49,129 bases of DNA from Deltaproteobacteria bacterium. GTDB taxonomy: Bacteria > Myxococcota_A > Polyangia > HGW-17 > JAJRWW01. Positions 1 to 8,182 of the stretch are shown here, in pieces; the stretch's first letter is position 1, and each line of letters starts with the position of its first letter. The notes under the pieces are model-generated. The model did not search any database, was not told the DNA's origin, and worked only from the letters and a program-made list of their open reading frames with translations. The stretch is from contig JAOZUO010000005.1 in assembly GCA_029938605.1 (NCBI GenBank), positions 1 to 49,129 on the forward strand. The letters are read 5' to 3'. The position numbers and the translations under genes are program-made.

Positions 1-110
1 TATGTCGCGATTTAGGCCGAAAGAGCGACAACTTTGGGGTACCTGAGCGTCAGGTGCCCCGGATATGTCGCGATCGGGGGCGTGAGAGGTATCCCGGTCA
101 TGTCGCAAAA
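1..110. repeat. Three short direct repeats at the window edge
   Basis: The word ATGTCGC(G/A)A occurs three times in one orientation, at about 2, 65 and 100, with the phrase aactttgggg between the first two. A similar phrase, gactttgggg, lies in the IS3-like remnant near 22185. Repeated short words of this kind are often transposase-binding sites at the end of an insertion sequence, so this may be the tip of an element outside the window. No transposase is visible here, so this is inference. Confidence 0.3.
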
Positions 111-262
111 TTTATCCTACATGGCCCTACGACGCAGGTCGCACGCTCCCTACCTTTTCCAGGCCGTAATTCCAGCCAACGAGTTGCCTAACGACGGCTC
201 CATAGGGATGAGAATGGAGATATGGGAAGCCAAGGTGCACCTTCGTCCGGAATCGGTGTCCG

Positions 263-309
263 CCTTGACGTCCTTGGCGATGACCTGGAGTGTGCCGGTC
301 ACCTGCTTG
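263..309 (-). pseudogene. 47-nt fragment of a VWA (YfbK-like) gene
   Basis: These 47 nt match positions 2033-2079, inside the VWA lipoprotein gene on the same strand, with a single mismatch. Read on the minus strand the segment encodes KQVTGTLQVIAKDVK, a block that is also present in the intact protein. No homology is visible on either side of it, so it is a stump of a second copy or a very short gene conversion. The rest of 1-366 shows no convincing gene. Confidence 0.6.
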
Positions 310-366
310 AGGCTAGTGAGTGAGGGCTCCTTGCACGCCACCGTCGTATGCCGCATGATTTGCGCC

Positions 367-975
367 ATGCGCATCACCCTGGTTTGTCTGTCGCTGCTGT
401 TGGCCGCCTGCCGCCTTGCGCCCACTGAATCTCCCCGGCCGGCGCGGAGGTCTGCCCGGGCATCGGTGGCCTCGGAGTCGGCGGAGACACCCCGGGTCAA
501 AGCGCTCCGGCCCCGAGGCCCGCGTCCGGTCGCGAGACGAACAACACCCGCGAGCCGTTTCATTCCGACCACCCGGATCCCGGCCACCCCTGCGAACCAG
601 GCCGTGGTCGCGGTGGTGACCCGCTATCGCCAGGCCCTGGTTGCGCGTTCCCGGCGAGCACTGCTGGCCGTGGTCCATCCCAACTACCACGATAGGGCCG
701 GTACGCCGAGCCCGCACGACGACATCCGCCATGCCGACGTCTTACGGAAACTGGTGCGACTGCTGCGCCCAATCCGGATCGAGTACCTCCAGATGGCGGT
801 TCTCTCTTTGCAGTGGCGCGGTCGCCAGCTAGCGTCAGTCAAGGTCGACAGCACCCTGCGCTTCCGAATCAGAAACAGCAAGGGCGGATGGGGCCCCTTG
901 CACACCAGAGCGAGCACCCATTTGATCCAGATGGCCAAATACAAAGGCAAATGGCTCATCACCAGCGGACTGTAG
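367..975 (+). CDS. Small lipoprotein with possible NTF2-like domain
   Basis: Unrecognised exported protein of 202 aa. It begins with a short hydrophobic signal ending in a lipobox (LLLAAC), so it is probably a lipoprotein. A Pro/Arg/Ser/Ala-rich linker runs to about residue 75. The remaining part has a pattern seen in NTF2/SnoaL-like domains: an N-terminal helix (VVTRYRQALVARS), then alternating strands ending in KYKGKWLITSGL. That fold assignment is inference from the pattern only. The ATG at 367 was chosen because it starts just before the signal peptide; an in-frame ATG at 355 is possible, and the open frame continues far upstream without coding character. It lies 64 nt before slyX on the same strand. 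Confidence 0.55.
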   Translation: MRITLVCLSLLLAACRLAPTESPRPARRSARASVASESAETPRVKALRPRGPRPVARRTTPASRFIPTTRIPATPANQAVVAVVTRYRQALVARSRRALLAVVHPNYHDRAGTPSPHDDIRHADVLRKLVRLLRPIRIEYLQMAVLSLQWRGRQLASVKVDSTLRFRIRNSKGGWGPLHTRASTHLIQMAKYKGKWLITSGL

Positions 976-1039
976 AAAGGGGCTAGAGCCAAGCCATGCA
1001 AACCCCCACCCTCCGAATCGATTGGTAGCCAGGAGGAAC

Positions 1040-1258
1040 ATGACAGCTTCACATCCAAACAATACTGATGAACGGATAACAAATCTCGAGATCAAGTCGT
1101 CTTTCCAGGAGGAGCTGATCGAGACGCTCAACCAGTGTGTCATAGAGCTTCGGAAGGACCTGGAGGGGATGCAAACGATTGTCTCGCAGCTCCAGAAGCA
1201 GATGGCACAAGGGGCCCCGGCGGTGGGCCCAGCAGATGATCCACCGCCGCACTACTGA
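1040..1258 (+). CDS. slyX: SlyX family protein
   Basis: A 72-aa SlyX-like protein. The family is short, forms an N-terminal coiled coil and characteristically ends in PPPHY; this copy ends in DDPPPHY. Residues 10-50 (ITNLEIKSSFQEELIETLN and on to LQKQ) show the heptad pattern of a coiled coil. The start at 1040 has a strong Shine-Dalgarno, AGGAGGA, at 1031-1037. The function of SlyX is not established; in other bacteria it lies near slyD. A GC-rich hairpin follows the gene after about 115 nt. Family assignment is confident because of the length, the coiled coil and the C-terminal signature together. Confidence 0.85.
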   Translation: MTASHPNNTDERITNLEIKSSFQEELIETLNQCVIELRKDLEGMQTIVSQLQKQMAQGAPAVGPADDPPPHY

Positions 1259-1372
1259 GTAGACCGCCTTCTTCTTTCCGCTTCTGCTCTTCTTCTTGGT
1301 CTTCTGCACCGCCGTTGGCGTGACAGTGGAGATGACCTCGCGCGCTCCCACAAGCACCTTCGAGACGAGGAC

Positions 1373-1400
1373 GACCCGGGCGCCAGATAGCGCCCGGGTC
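1373..1400. terminator. Bidirectional hairpin between convergent genes
   Basis: A perfect 11-bp inverted repeat (GACCCGGGCGC, loop CAGATA, GCGCCCGGGTC) lies between convergent slyX and the VWA gene. The T-run after it is weak on both strands, so a role as a terminator for either gene is inferred from stem strength and position. Confidence 0.5.
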
Positions 1401-1490
1401 TATTGTTGAAGAGAGGAGTGCGGGGCGGGGAGCGCGCGGTGGGCCAAAGGGGTCGGAGCCGCGCCGCGCGGTGAGGATTGCTACAGCGCT

Positions 1491-3281
1491 TTAGATACCG
1501 ATGGCCCGGGCTTTCTGCACGAGCTTGAGGAACTCGGCCTGGGCCGGCTCCTTGCTGTCGACGCCCTTTTCGGCGAGCTGGGCGATGGAGATGAGGGTCC
1601 ACTCCTTGGCGTGAGGCGAGTTGCGCAGCTTCTCACCGAAGGCGGCCACGGCCAGGGCGAGCTGGAAGGACTTGGCGGCCTTGGCGGCGGACTCGGCCAG
1701 CAGCCGCTTGGGGAAGTAGCCCTCGATGAGCTGGGACCGCGCACCCTTGGCGGTCTGGGGCGCCTTGTGACGCAGCCGCACCAGGGCGAGCATGTCCGCC
1801 TTGCCGCGGAACGCCGCGCTCTGCCCCTTGGAGGCCCCCATGGGCTGGCCGGGCTGGCCGGGCTGGCCGGGCTTGCGGAGCACGATCTCGTACAGCGCGG
1901 TCACGGTGTGGCCCGCGCCCAGCTCCCCCGCGTCCACCTTGTCGTTGTCAAAGTCCCGGTGAGCGAGCTTGCGGTTTTCGTAGCCCACCAGGCGGTGCTT
2001 CGCCACCAGGGCGGGGTTGAACACCACCTGCACCTTGACGTCCTTGGCGATGACCTGGAGCGTGCCGGTCACCTGCTTGGAGAAGATCTTCCGCGCCTCG
2101 CTCAAACCGTCGACGTAGAAGTAGTTACCGTTGCCCTTGTTGGCGAGCTGCTCCATGCGGGTGTCCTTGTAGTTGCCCATGCCGAAGCCGATGGTGGACA
2201 GGGTGATGCCCTTGTCAGCGTACTTCTTGATCTGGGTGAGCATGGGGCGCCAGCCCGTACGACCTATGTTGGCGTCGCCATCCGACAGTACGATCACGCG
2301 GTTGACCTGGCCCTTAACGAAGGACTTGGAGGCCATCTGGTAGGCGACCTTCATACCGTCATTCATGGCGGTACCGCCGCCCGAAGTGAGCGCGTAAATG
2401 GCGTCCTCAATCTGGGCGCGCCGCTCGACGCCCGTGGGAGCGAGCACCTGGCGCACGGAACCGGCGTAGGTGGCGATGGCTACGGTGTCCCCCTTTTTGA
2501 GCTGGTTGATGAGGATGCGCAGGGAGCGCTTGGCCAGGGGAAGCTTATCCGCCGAGTGCATGGAGCCCGAGGTGTCCACCAGGAAGGTCAGGTGCACGGA
2601 CTTGCGCGTGGCCCGGGTGAGCTGCTTGCCTTGGATGCCGATGCGCAGGAAGTACCGGCCGGGCTCAAAGGGCGACGGCGCACCATCGATGTGCACCAGG
2701 AACGGCTGGGTGGCCGGTCCCTTGTAGCCGTAGTTGAAGTAGTTGACGAACTCCTCCACCCGCACCGCGGACGTGGGGGGCCGTTGGCCGCTTCGCAGCT
2801 TGCGCCGGCAGATGGCGTACGAGGCCGTGTCCACGTCGATGGCGAAGGTGGACCGGGCATCGGTGAGACTGTTCACGAAGGGGTTAATGCCGTAGTTCGT
2901 GTAGTTTTCGGTGTTCTTCTTCACGATGACCACCGGACGCCGGCGGTGGCCGATGAAGCCCCTGCGACCGCGGGAGCGCGAGCGCGAGGGGCTCGTCCGA
3001 CTCACCAAACCCTGTAGGGCCGCGCCACCAGTCCTGCGGGCCGACATGGAAGGATGACTTCCCGGAGACACGGGAGCCCTCTTTCTGGACAGGCCGACCG
3101 GGCTGGGGCGATTCGCCGCCCGATCTTCGGTTGCGGCCTCGGTTTCGCCTGACTTGGCGCCGCCGGTGTGGGATTGATCCTTCTTACCCCTGTGCTCGGA
3201 CCTGGAGGTGTCCTCGCCCTCTTTTTTGCAGCTCGAAGCCATTGCCACCACGCCAATGATGATGATTGTCTTTTTCAGCAT
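1491..3281 (-). CDS. VWA-domain lipoprotein, YfbK-like
   Basis: A 596-aa exported protein. Residues 1-18 form a lipoprotein signal (MASSC lipobox). Residues 20-120 are low-complexity and rich in Ser, Arg and Gly. From about 125 it follows the YfbK architecture: an N-terminal VWA-associated region (NPFVNSLTDARSTFAIDVDT), then a von Willebrand A domain with the MIDAS motif DTSGS at 236-240 and LSDGDANIG further on, then a C-terminal domain with QVTGTLQVIAKDVK. VWA domains bind a divalent metal and mediate protein contacts; the partner of this family is unknown. A GQPGQPGQP tract comes from three 9-bp tandem repeats near 1846-1872. It is transcribed divergently from the epimerase at 3504. A 47-nt fragment of this gene is also found at 263-309. 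Confidence 0.9.
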   Translation of the reverse strand: MLKKTIIIIGVVAMASSCKKEGEDTSRSEHRGKKDQSHTGGAKSGETEAATEDRAANRPSPVGLSRKRAPVSPGSHPSMSARRTGGAALQGLVSRTSPSRSRSRGRRGFIGHRRRPVVIVKKNTENYTNYGINPFVNSLTDARSTFAIDVDTASYAICRRKLRSGQRPPTSAVRVEEFVNYFNYGYKGPATQPFLVHIDGAPSPFEPGRYFLRIGIQGKQLTRATRKSVHLTFLVDTSGSMHSADKLPLAKRSLRILINQLKKGDTVAIATYAGSVRQVLAPTGVERRAQIEDAIYALTSGGGTAMNDGMKVAYQMASKSFVKGQVNRVIVLSDGDANIGRTGWRPMLTQIKKYADKGITLSTIGFGMGNYKDTRMEQLANKGNGNYFYVDGLSEARKIFSKQVTGTLQVIAKDVKVQVVFNPALVAKHRLVGYENRKLAHRDFDNDKVDAGELGAGHTVTALYEIVLRKPGQPGQPGQPMGASKGQSAAFRGKADMLALVRLRHKAPQTAKGARSQLIEGYFPKRLLAESAAKAAKSFQLALAVAAFGEKLRNSPHAKEWTLISIAQLAEKGVDSKEPAQAEFLKLVQKARAIGI

Positions 3282-3503
3282 GTGAAACCTCCTTGCGGGT
3301 TGTCGCGTTTTCTCACCCCCCCTATGACGCCTCAGAAGCCCCCCGGGTTTGTCATGGTTCCGTCACGAAAGAGCCACGAAAGAACCCCTGCTTTAGTCCT
3401 GTGATTACAGCCACTTGTGCGCCGCGGCGGGGGACGACAACCAAACCAATGGACATCAGGCCGTCCTGTGGGAGACACTTTGTGCAATCCAAAGGAGTCC
3501 GCC

Positions 3504-4445
3504 ATGAAAGTCGCCGTCACCGGATCCTCGGGCTACCTCGGCCAGCTGGTCCTTCGCGCCTTGGATGCTGATCCGACCGTGGAGTCGCTCCTGGGCCTGG
3601 ACGTGCGCCCTTCGGATTTTTCGTCTCCCAAGCTGACCCACCGGTTCGCCGATGTTCGCACCGCCAACTTCGGGCGCCGATTCGAAGGCTGCGACGCGGT
3701 CTACCACCTGGCCTTCATCGTCCAGCCTCTGCCGGGTATGTCCATGGACACCATCGAGCAGATCAACGTGGAGGGCAGCCGCAGGGTCTTCGACGGCGCC
3801 GTGGCCGCCGGTGTCCCGAAGATCATCTACGCCAGCTCCGTCGCCGCCTACGGCGCCCACAAGGACAACCCAACGCGCCTGACCGAGGACGACCCACTGC
3901 GCCCCAACCCAAACTGGTACTACTCCCGGACCAAGGGACTCGTGGAGCAGCTCCTGGACACCCTCGGACACAGCCACCCGGACCTGGTCATCGTCCGCTT
4001 CCGACCGTGCATTTTCCTCGGGCCCACCACAAACAATACCCTGGGCAAGATGTTCACCAGACCTCTGATGCTCCTGGTCGGCGGCGACAACCTGGTGGAC
4101 CTGTGCTGGGACGCGGACGTGGTGGAGGCCTTCCGGCTGGGTCTACACCACGACCGCTCCGACTCCTTCAACTTGGCGGGCGCCGATCCGCGATCCATCA
4201 GAGACTACGCCGCCCTGCTGGGCAAACGCGCAGTGGTGGTGCCCAACGGAGTCTTTTTGACCCTCGCGCGCGCCTCGAATGCGTTGGGCTTATTGCCCCA
4301 GGCCTACCTGGACTGGGCCCGCGCCATCGTGGGCGGCGCCATTAACGTCTCGGGCGACCGGGCCCGCGAACGGCTCGGCTGGCAACCACGGTACGACGCC
4401 GCGGGTACGGCCCTGGCCTTCGCCCGGACCCGAAGCATCCGATAA
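3504..4445 (+). CDS. NAD(P)-dependent epimerase/dehydratase (extended SDR)
   Basis: A 313-aa short-chain dehydrogenase/reductase of the extended (epimerase) type. The N-terminal Rossmann motif is VTGSSGYLGQ (GxxGxxG at about residues 7-13). The catalytic residues are visible as the Ser in YASSVAAYG and the Tyr/Lys pair in YYSRTKG. A C-terminal substrate-binding region follows. Such enzymes act on nucleotide sugars or related carbonyl/alcohol substrates, and the substrate cannot be told from sequence. The start at 3504 has AAAGGAGT at 3491-3498. The gene stands alone: divergent from the VWA gene (222 nt apart) and 92 nt before a Cys-rich lipoprotein. No frameshift or truncation is seen. Confidence 0.88.
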   Translation: MKVAVTGSSGYLGQLVLRALDADPTVESLLGLDVRPSDFSSPKLTHRFADVRTANFGRRFEGCDAVYHLAFIVQPLPGMSMDTIEQINVEGSRRVFDGAVAAGVPKIIYASSVAAYGAHKDNPTRLTEDDPLRPNPNWYYSRTKGLVEQLLDTLGHSHPDLVIVRFRPCIFLGPTTNNTLGKMFTRPLMLLVGGDNLVDLCWDADVVEAFRLGLHHDRSDSFNLAGADPRSIRDYAALLGKRAVVVPNGVFLTLARASNALGLLPQAYLDWARAIVGGAINVSGDRARERLGWQPRYDAAGTALAFARTRSIR

Positions 4446-4450
4446 CAGTC

Positions 4451-4503
4451 GGGATGCTGCTGCTAACGGGATGCTGCTGCGCCGCGAACAACCGTGGTAC
4501 AAT
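4451..4503 (+). promoter_or_regulatory. Direct repeat and possible -10 box before lipoprotein
   Basis: A 13-bp direct repeat, gggatgctgctgc, occurs at about 4451 and 4469. TACAAT at 4498-4503 could be a -10 element about 35 nt before the lipoprotein start. No convincing -35 is visible. Confidence 0.3.
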
Positions 4504-4537
4504 TTATCGCGTCGGAATTCGGAACAAGGAACAGAAC

Positions 4538-5446
4538 ATGCAACGCAGGCTCGGGTTTTTCGCATCCGCAATGGCACTGATATTCGCCTTGGGGCTTCCC
4601 CTCGCCTGTGGCGGCCCAGGGGGCGACAACGTGAACAATCCGGTCTGTGGCGACGGCGTCATGGAGGGCGACGAGGAGTGCGACACCGACGACTTCGGCG
4701 GGCAGTTCTGCTCCGATGCGAATCCGCTGTTCGTGGGAGGATACCTCTACTGCCTGCCCGACTGTGTGATCGACGTGGCGCACTGCGAGCTCCCCCTGTG
4801 TGGCGACAACGTCGCCGAAGGCAACGAGGAGTGCGACGGCTACGACATGGGCAGCCAGGCCGCCTGCACGGATCACGGCTTCCGCTGCGGGTTCACCTCC
4901 TGTGACAATGACGAATGCACCATCAACACCGACGACTGCACCTTGGCGGTGCGCTGCGACGGCGTCAACCTGACCCTTCAGAGCGACTCGGCCATCGGTG
5001 GCCTTACGGACGGCGGCACCGAGTACTCCTACATCTACCAGAGCGTCGTGGACCTGGGCAACACGCGCACCTGGAAGACGCGGATTGAGCTGTGGGGCGA
5101 CCTCGTACCGGGCGGCCTCAACACCGACCCCATCGACCTGACGCTGGACGGAACCGAGATCAATGTATTCGAGGAGGCCTACGTGGTCTATCTCCTCGAG
5201 TGCATGGACGTCGACTGTGACCCCCCGCTCAAGTACTACCTGCCCACGGCCGGCACCCTCCAGCTCTCCTCGTTGGGGCAGGCCCCCGACGGCGTCCTGG
5301 GCGGCACATTGGATGCCATCACCTGGAAGCAGTTCCGGATCGATTTCGAGACCGGCGACGCCAGCTCCGTGGAGTGCGGCCCCTGCTACGACATCGAGTC
5401 CTCGTACACGCTCGACGCTACGGTGGATGTCCCTCCCCAGCCGTAG
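4538..5446 (+). CDS. Myxobacterial-type Cys-rich lipoprotein
   Basis: A 302-aa exported protein. The signal peptide ends in a lipobox (LGLPLAC, Cys near 24). Two cysteine-rich repeats follow, VCGDGVMEGDEECD and LCGDNVAEGNEECD, the short disulfide repeats common in myxobacterial surface proteins. The C-terminal two thirds (from about residue 130) is a separate domain rich in Asp, Gly and Thr with predicted strands and a few cysteines; I do not recognise it. The start at 4538 was chosen because it begins the signal peptide and is preceded by an AAGGA element; the frame is open to 4454 but that part is not signal-like. It lies upstream of the Moco operon but has its own stop and a promoter follows it. 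Function is unknown. Confidence 0.75.
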   Translation: MQRRLGFFASAMALIFALGLPLACGGPGGDNVNNPVCGDGVMEGDEECDTDDFGGQFCSDANPLFVGGYLYCLPDCVIDVAHCELPLCGDNVAEGNEECDGYDMGSQAACTDHGFRCGFTSCDNDECTINTDDCTLAVRCDGVNLTLQSDSAIGGLTDGGTEYSYIYQSVVDLGNTRTWKTRIELWGDLVPGGLNTDPIDLTLDGTEINVFEEAYVVYLLECMDVDCDPPLKYYLPTAGTLQLSSLGQAPDGVLGGTLDAITWKQFRIDFETGDASSVECGPCYDIESSYTLDATVDVPPQP

Positions 5447-5501
5447 CAGCCCTTCTTCCAGCCGTAGCTATCCCCCCCGAGCCCCTGCTCAGAAATCGGA
5501 C

Positions 5502-5529
5502 TGGACGACTCTACAATTTAGGATATATA
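5502..5529 (+). promoter_or_regulatory. Promoter of the Moco operon
   Basis: TATATA at 5524-5529 and TGGACG at 5502-5507 (16-nt spacer) form a plausible sigma-70 promoter. It would start transcription near 5536, exactly at the left edge of the riboswitch. Confidence 0.5.
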
Positions 5530-5535
5530 ACTGTA

Positions 5536-5644
5536 GTCGACTCTGAGTCCCGCGCCCTACGGCCAGAGACAAGGCTATGGGTGCGGAACCGTTCAGGGTG
5601 TGCTGGGAAACCGTCACGCCTCCCGTGTTTGGAAAGGAGTCGCC
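5536..5644 (+). ncRNA. Candidate Moco (molybdenum cofactor) riboswitch
   Basis: The leader of moaA has the hallmarks of the Moco RNA motif: a conserved 3' core containing CGCCTCCCGTGTTTGGAAAG directly before the start codon, and a hairpin-rich centre with GGAACCGTTCAGGGTG and GGGAAACCGTCACG. A closing stem is visible: CGACTC at 5538-5543 pairs with GAGTCG at 5637-5642. The Shine-Dalgarno AAAGGAG overlaps this closing stem, so ligand binding would hide the ribosome site. Known Moco riboswitches sit before Moco synthesis or transport genes and respond to the cofactor, which fits the genes here. The identity was recognised by eye, with no covariance search. Confidence 0.75.
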
Positions 5645-5648
5645 TTGA

Positions 5649-6644
5649 GTGCCTACCCCGGTGGCTCATCGGCGATCTTTCCCTGCGCGGTGCCTGGAGA
5701 CGTTTATGTCACTGTATCTGCGCCTGTCGGTCACCGACCACTGCAACTTCTTCTGCCGCTACTGCCGGCCGGTGTCGGCCAAGCAGCGCCCTCCACAAAC
5801 GCAGCTCAAGGACGAAGAGATCCTCACGCTGGTGGATCGCATCCACCGCGTGTCTCCCCTGCGTAAAATCCGCCTGACCGGTGGGGATCCGCTCATGCGC
5901 CCACGCCTTCCCGCCCTGGTCTCGGCCCTGCGTGGGCTGCTGCCCGACGCCGAGCTCTGTCTCACCACCAACGGATCCCGTCTCGCCGGCAGCGCCAAGC
6001 CGCTACGAGACGCGGGGCTGGATCGAGTAAACGTAAGCCTGGACTCCCTGTCTCCCACCCGTTTCGCCAAGATCACCGGGGTGAACCGCCTCAAGCAAGT
6101 GTTGCAGGGGATCAGCGCCGCCCGGGAAGCCGGTTTCCCGAACCTCAAGCTCAACGCGGTGCTCCTGCGCCCGACCAACGGCGCGGACCTGTCGGGCATG
6201 GTGCGGTTCGCCGCCTCCCAGACCGCTGAGCTCCGCCTCATCGAGCTCATGCCCATGGGGATCGCGCGCCGCATCTTCGACCAGGAATTTCTACCGGCCG
6301 CAGAAGCCCTGGCGACCCTGCAGGAGGAGCTGCGCTATCTGGGAACCGCCCCGGGGAGCGACACCTCCAGGAGACACCGCTTCGAGTTGGACGGCCGCGA
6401 AATCACCATCGGCCTGATCACGCCCATCACCGAGCCCTTCTGTAAGCGCTGCGACCGCCTCCGGCTCGACAGCGGCGGGCGGCTGCTGTCCTGTCTACGA
6501 CGCCAGGCCGGCGAGGATCTCGTAGGGCTCCTGCGGGCGGACCGCATGGAGACACTGGACGACCGCATCGCGGCCCTGCTCCGCAGCAAGGACCTCCCCA
6601 CGTCACACTGGCCCCAGCGCCAGATGGCGCTCATCGGAGGGTAG
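5649..6644 (+). CDS. moaA: GTP 3',8-cyclase MoaA
   Basis: Radical-SAM enzyme that, with MoaC, turns GTP into cyclic pyranopterin monophosphate, the first step of molybdenum cofactor synthesis. The N-terminal cluster motif is CxxxCxxC at Cys32, 36 and 39 (DHCNFFCRYC). The second 4Fe-4S site is CxxC-13-C at Cys265, 268 and 282. The protein ends in the essential Gly-Gly (ALIGG). Two starts are possible. GTG at 5649 is 8 nt after the AAAGGAG of the riboswitch and gives 331 aa. ATG at 5706 has its own GGAG and gives 312 aa, with a very short segment before the YLRLSVTD motif. I favour 5649 because a translation-controlling aptamer needs to cover the ribosome site in use. First gene of the operon; moaC follows after 58 nt. 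Confidence 0.93.
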   Translation: MPTPVAHRRSFPARCLETFMSLYLRLSVTDHCNFFCRYCRPVSAKQRPPQTQLKDEEILTLVDRIHRVSPLRKIRLTGGDPLMRPRLPALVSALRGLLPDAELCLTTNGSRLAGSAKPLRDAGLDRVNVSLDSLSPTRFAKITGVNRLKQVLQGISAAREAGFPNLKLNAVLLRPTNGADLSGMVRFAASQTAELRLIELMPMGIARRIFDQEFLPAAEALATLQEELRYLGTAPGSDTSRRHRFELDGREITIGLITPITEPFCKRCDRLRLDSGGRLLSCLRRQAGEDLVGLLRADRMETLDDRIAALLRSKDLPTSHWPQRQMALIGG

Positions 6645-6702
6645 ACCACCACCGGGCAGGAACGCATCACGACAGGTTGTTTAGAGACCAGAAAGATACG
6701 CC

Positions 6703-7194
6703 ATGAGTGGGTTGACGCATGTAGACGAGACAGGCAGCGCGCGGATGGTGGATGTGGGCGACAAGCCGCCCACCCGCCGGGTAGCCTTGGCGTCGGGCGA
6801 AGTGCGTACGCGCCCTGACGTCATCGGGGCCATCCGGGAAGGGACCACCCGCAAGGGCGACGTGCTCGCCGTGGCCCGGGTGGCGGGCATCCAAGGAGCC
6901 AAACGCACGAGCGAGCTGATTCCCCTGTGCCACCCGTTGGCCATCGACCGCATCGCGGTGGACCTGACCCTGGATGTGGACCGCATAGGGATCACGGCCA
7001 CGGTGGCCTCCACGGGCCGAACCGGCGTGGAGATGGAGGCGCTCACCGCCGTTTCGCTAACGGCGCTCACGATCTATGACATGTGCAAGTCCATGGACCG
7101 CGAGATGACCATCGCTCAGGTACGGCTCGAAGAGAAGTCCGGAGGCAAGAGCGGTCATTTTCAGCGAGATCCGGAGAGGGAAAGTACACCATGA
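6703..7194 (+). CDS. moaC: Cyclic pyranopterin monophosphate synthase MoaC
   Basis: A 163-aa MoaC, the partner of MoaA that completes cyclic pyranopterin monophosphate. It opens with [18 protein letters not shown], a family hallmark. Residues matching the catalytic set are seen: Lys51, Lys67 and His77 (LIPLCHPL), Glu112 (VEMEALTA) and Lys129 (DMCKSMDR). Length is normal for the family (about 160). The start at 6703 has a poor ribosome site, suggesting translational coupling or dependence on upstream translation. The stop overlaps the next start as ATGA (7191-7194), so the MOSC-MogA fusion is probably coupled to it. Confidence 0.95.
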   Translation: MSGLTHVDETGSARMVDVGDKPPTRRVALASGEVRTRPDVIGAIREGTTRKGDVLAVARVAGIQGAKRTSELIPLCHPLAIDRIAVDLTLDVDRIGITATVASTGRTGVEMEALTAVSLTALTIYDMCKSMDREMTIAQVRLEEKSGGKSGHFQRDPERESTP

Positions 7195-8135
7195 AAGGGA
7201 CCGTAGAAGCTGTCTGTGTCAGCGAGGACACCGGCGGAGTGAAAACTGCCGTGGATCAGATAACGCTGGTGCGCGGACACGGCATCGATGGGGACGGTCA
7301 CGCGGGCAACTGGCACCGCCAGATCAGCCTGCTCGCCGGTGAGCACATCGACACCGTGCGCGCCCAGGGGCTCGACCTCATCCACGGCGCCTTCGGCGAG
7401 AACATCGTGACCCGGGGGCTGGAGCTCACTGACATCGAGGTGGGCCGCCGGCTGCGAGCAGGCGACCAGGCGGTGCTGCAGATCACGCAGATCGGCAAGG
7501 AGTGCCACACCCGCTGCAAGATCTACTACCAGACCGGCGACTGCATCATGCCCAAGCAGGGCGTCTTCGCCCGGGTGATCCGCAGCGGAACGCTCGCTCA
7601 GGGCGACGGGGTGTCCACCGACGACGCCCTGGACCGCTACCGCGTGGCGGTGATCACCCTGAGCGACCGCAGCGCGGCCGGAGCTCGCCCCGACGAGGCG
7701 GGTCCCCTGGCGGTGGAGCTGCTCGAGTCCATGGTGGGCGGCATCCTGGTGGCGCAGGAGGTCATGTCTGATAACCGCGCCGACCTCGAGGCCGCGCTGT
7801 GTCGGCTAAGCGACGAGGAGACCTGCGACCTCATCGTGACCACCGGGGGTACGGGCCTGTCGCCCCGAGACGTCACCCCGGAGGCGACCCGGGCGATCAT
7901 CGACCGAGACATCCCGGGCATGGCCGAGGCCATGCGCGCGGCGGGAATGGCCAAAACGCCCCACGCCATGCTCTCGCGAGCGGTGTGCGGCCAGCGCGGC
8001 CAGACGGTAATCGTGAACCTGTCGGGCAGCCCCAAGGCTGTGTCCGAGCAACTCGAAGCCCTGGCGCCCGCCCTGCCCCACGCCCTCCAGATGGCCACCG
8101 GGATCCCCCAGGACTGCGCGAAGCTACGCTCTTAA
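7191..8135 (+). CDS. MOSC domain-MogA/MoaB fusion protein
   Basis: A 314-aa two-domain protein. Residues 1-145 are a MOSC domain: GIDGDGHAG at 31-39 is the GDxHxG-type motif, and a Cys-rich segment at 105-118 ([14 protein letters not shown]) may carry the sulfur- or metal-handling cysteine. Residues 150-314 are a MogA/MoaB domain with [17 protein letters not shown] at 217-233 and NLSGSPKAV, the molybdopterin adenylation site. MogA adenylates molybdopterin before MoeA inserts the metal. MOSC domains bind Moco and move sulfur or deliver cofactor. The start ATG overlaps the moaC stop by 4 nt. The fusion, next to two MoeA genes, suggests adenylation linked to cofactor handling. The domain calls are strong; the joint role is inference. 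Confidence 0.92.
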   Translation: MKGTVEAVCVSEDTGGVKTAVDQITLVRGHGIDGDGHAGNWHRQISLLAGEHIDTVRAQGLDLIHGAFGENIVTRGLELTDIEVGRRLRAGDQAVLQITQIGKECHTRCKIYYQTGDCIMPKQGVFARVIRSGTLAQGDGVSTDDALDRYRVAVITLSDRSAAGARPDEAGPLAVELLESMVGGILVAQEVMSDNRADLEAALCRLSDEETCDLIVTTGGTGLSPRDVTPEATRAIIDRDIPGMAEAMRAAGMAKTPHAMLSRAVCGQRGQTVIVNLSGSPKAVSEQLEALAPALPHALQMATGIPQDCAKLRS

Positions 8136-8170
8136 GAGATCAGCCATCCTGAGAGATCAGCCATTCCAAT
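8134..8170. repeat. Short tandem repeat between operon genes
   Basis: The word gagatcagccat appears twice within about 20 nt in the 47-nt gap before moeA. No function is seen. Confidence 0.4.
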
Positions 8171-8182
8171 CATGACGCAGCC

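Noticed and set aside
1049-1357. Lys-rich minus-strand frame opposite slyX
   Set aside because: It overlaps slyX completely and its Lys-rich part comes from a pyrimidine tract. No start signal.
1611-3017. A 468-codon plus-strand open frame opposite the VWA gene
   Set aside because: It is antisense to a well-supported gene; high third-position GC produces such frames. It has no domain and no ribosome site.
5645-5866. TTG start right after the riboswitch in another frame
   Set aside because: It would make a peptide without homology and lies in the wrong frame for MoaA, which has a GTG at 5649 at the right distance.
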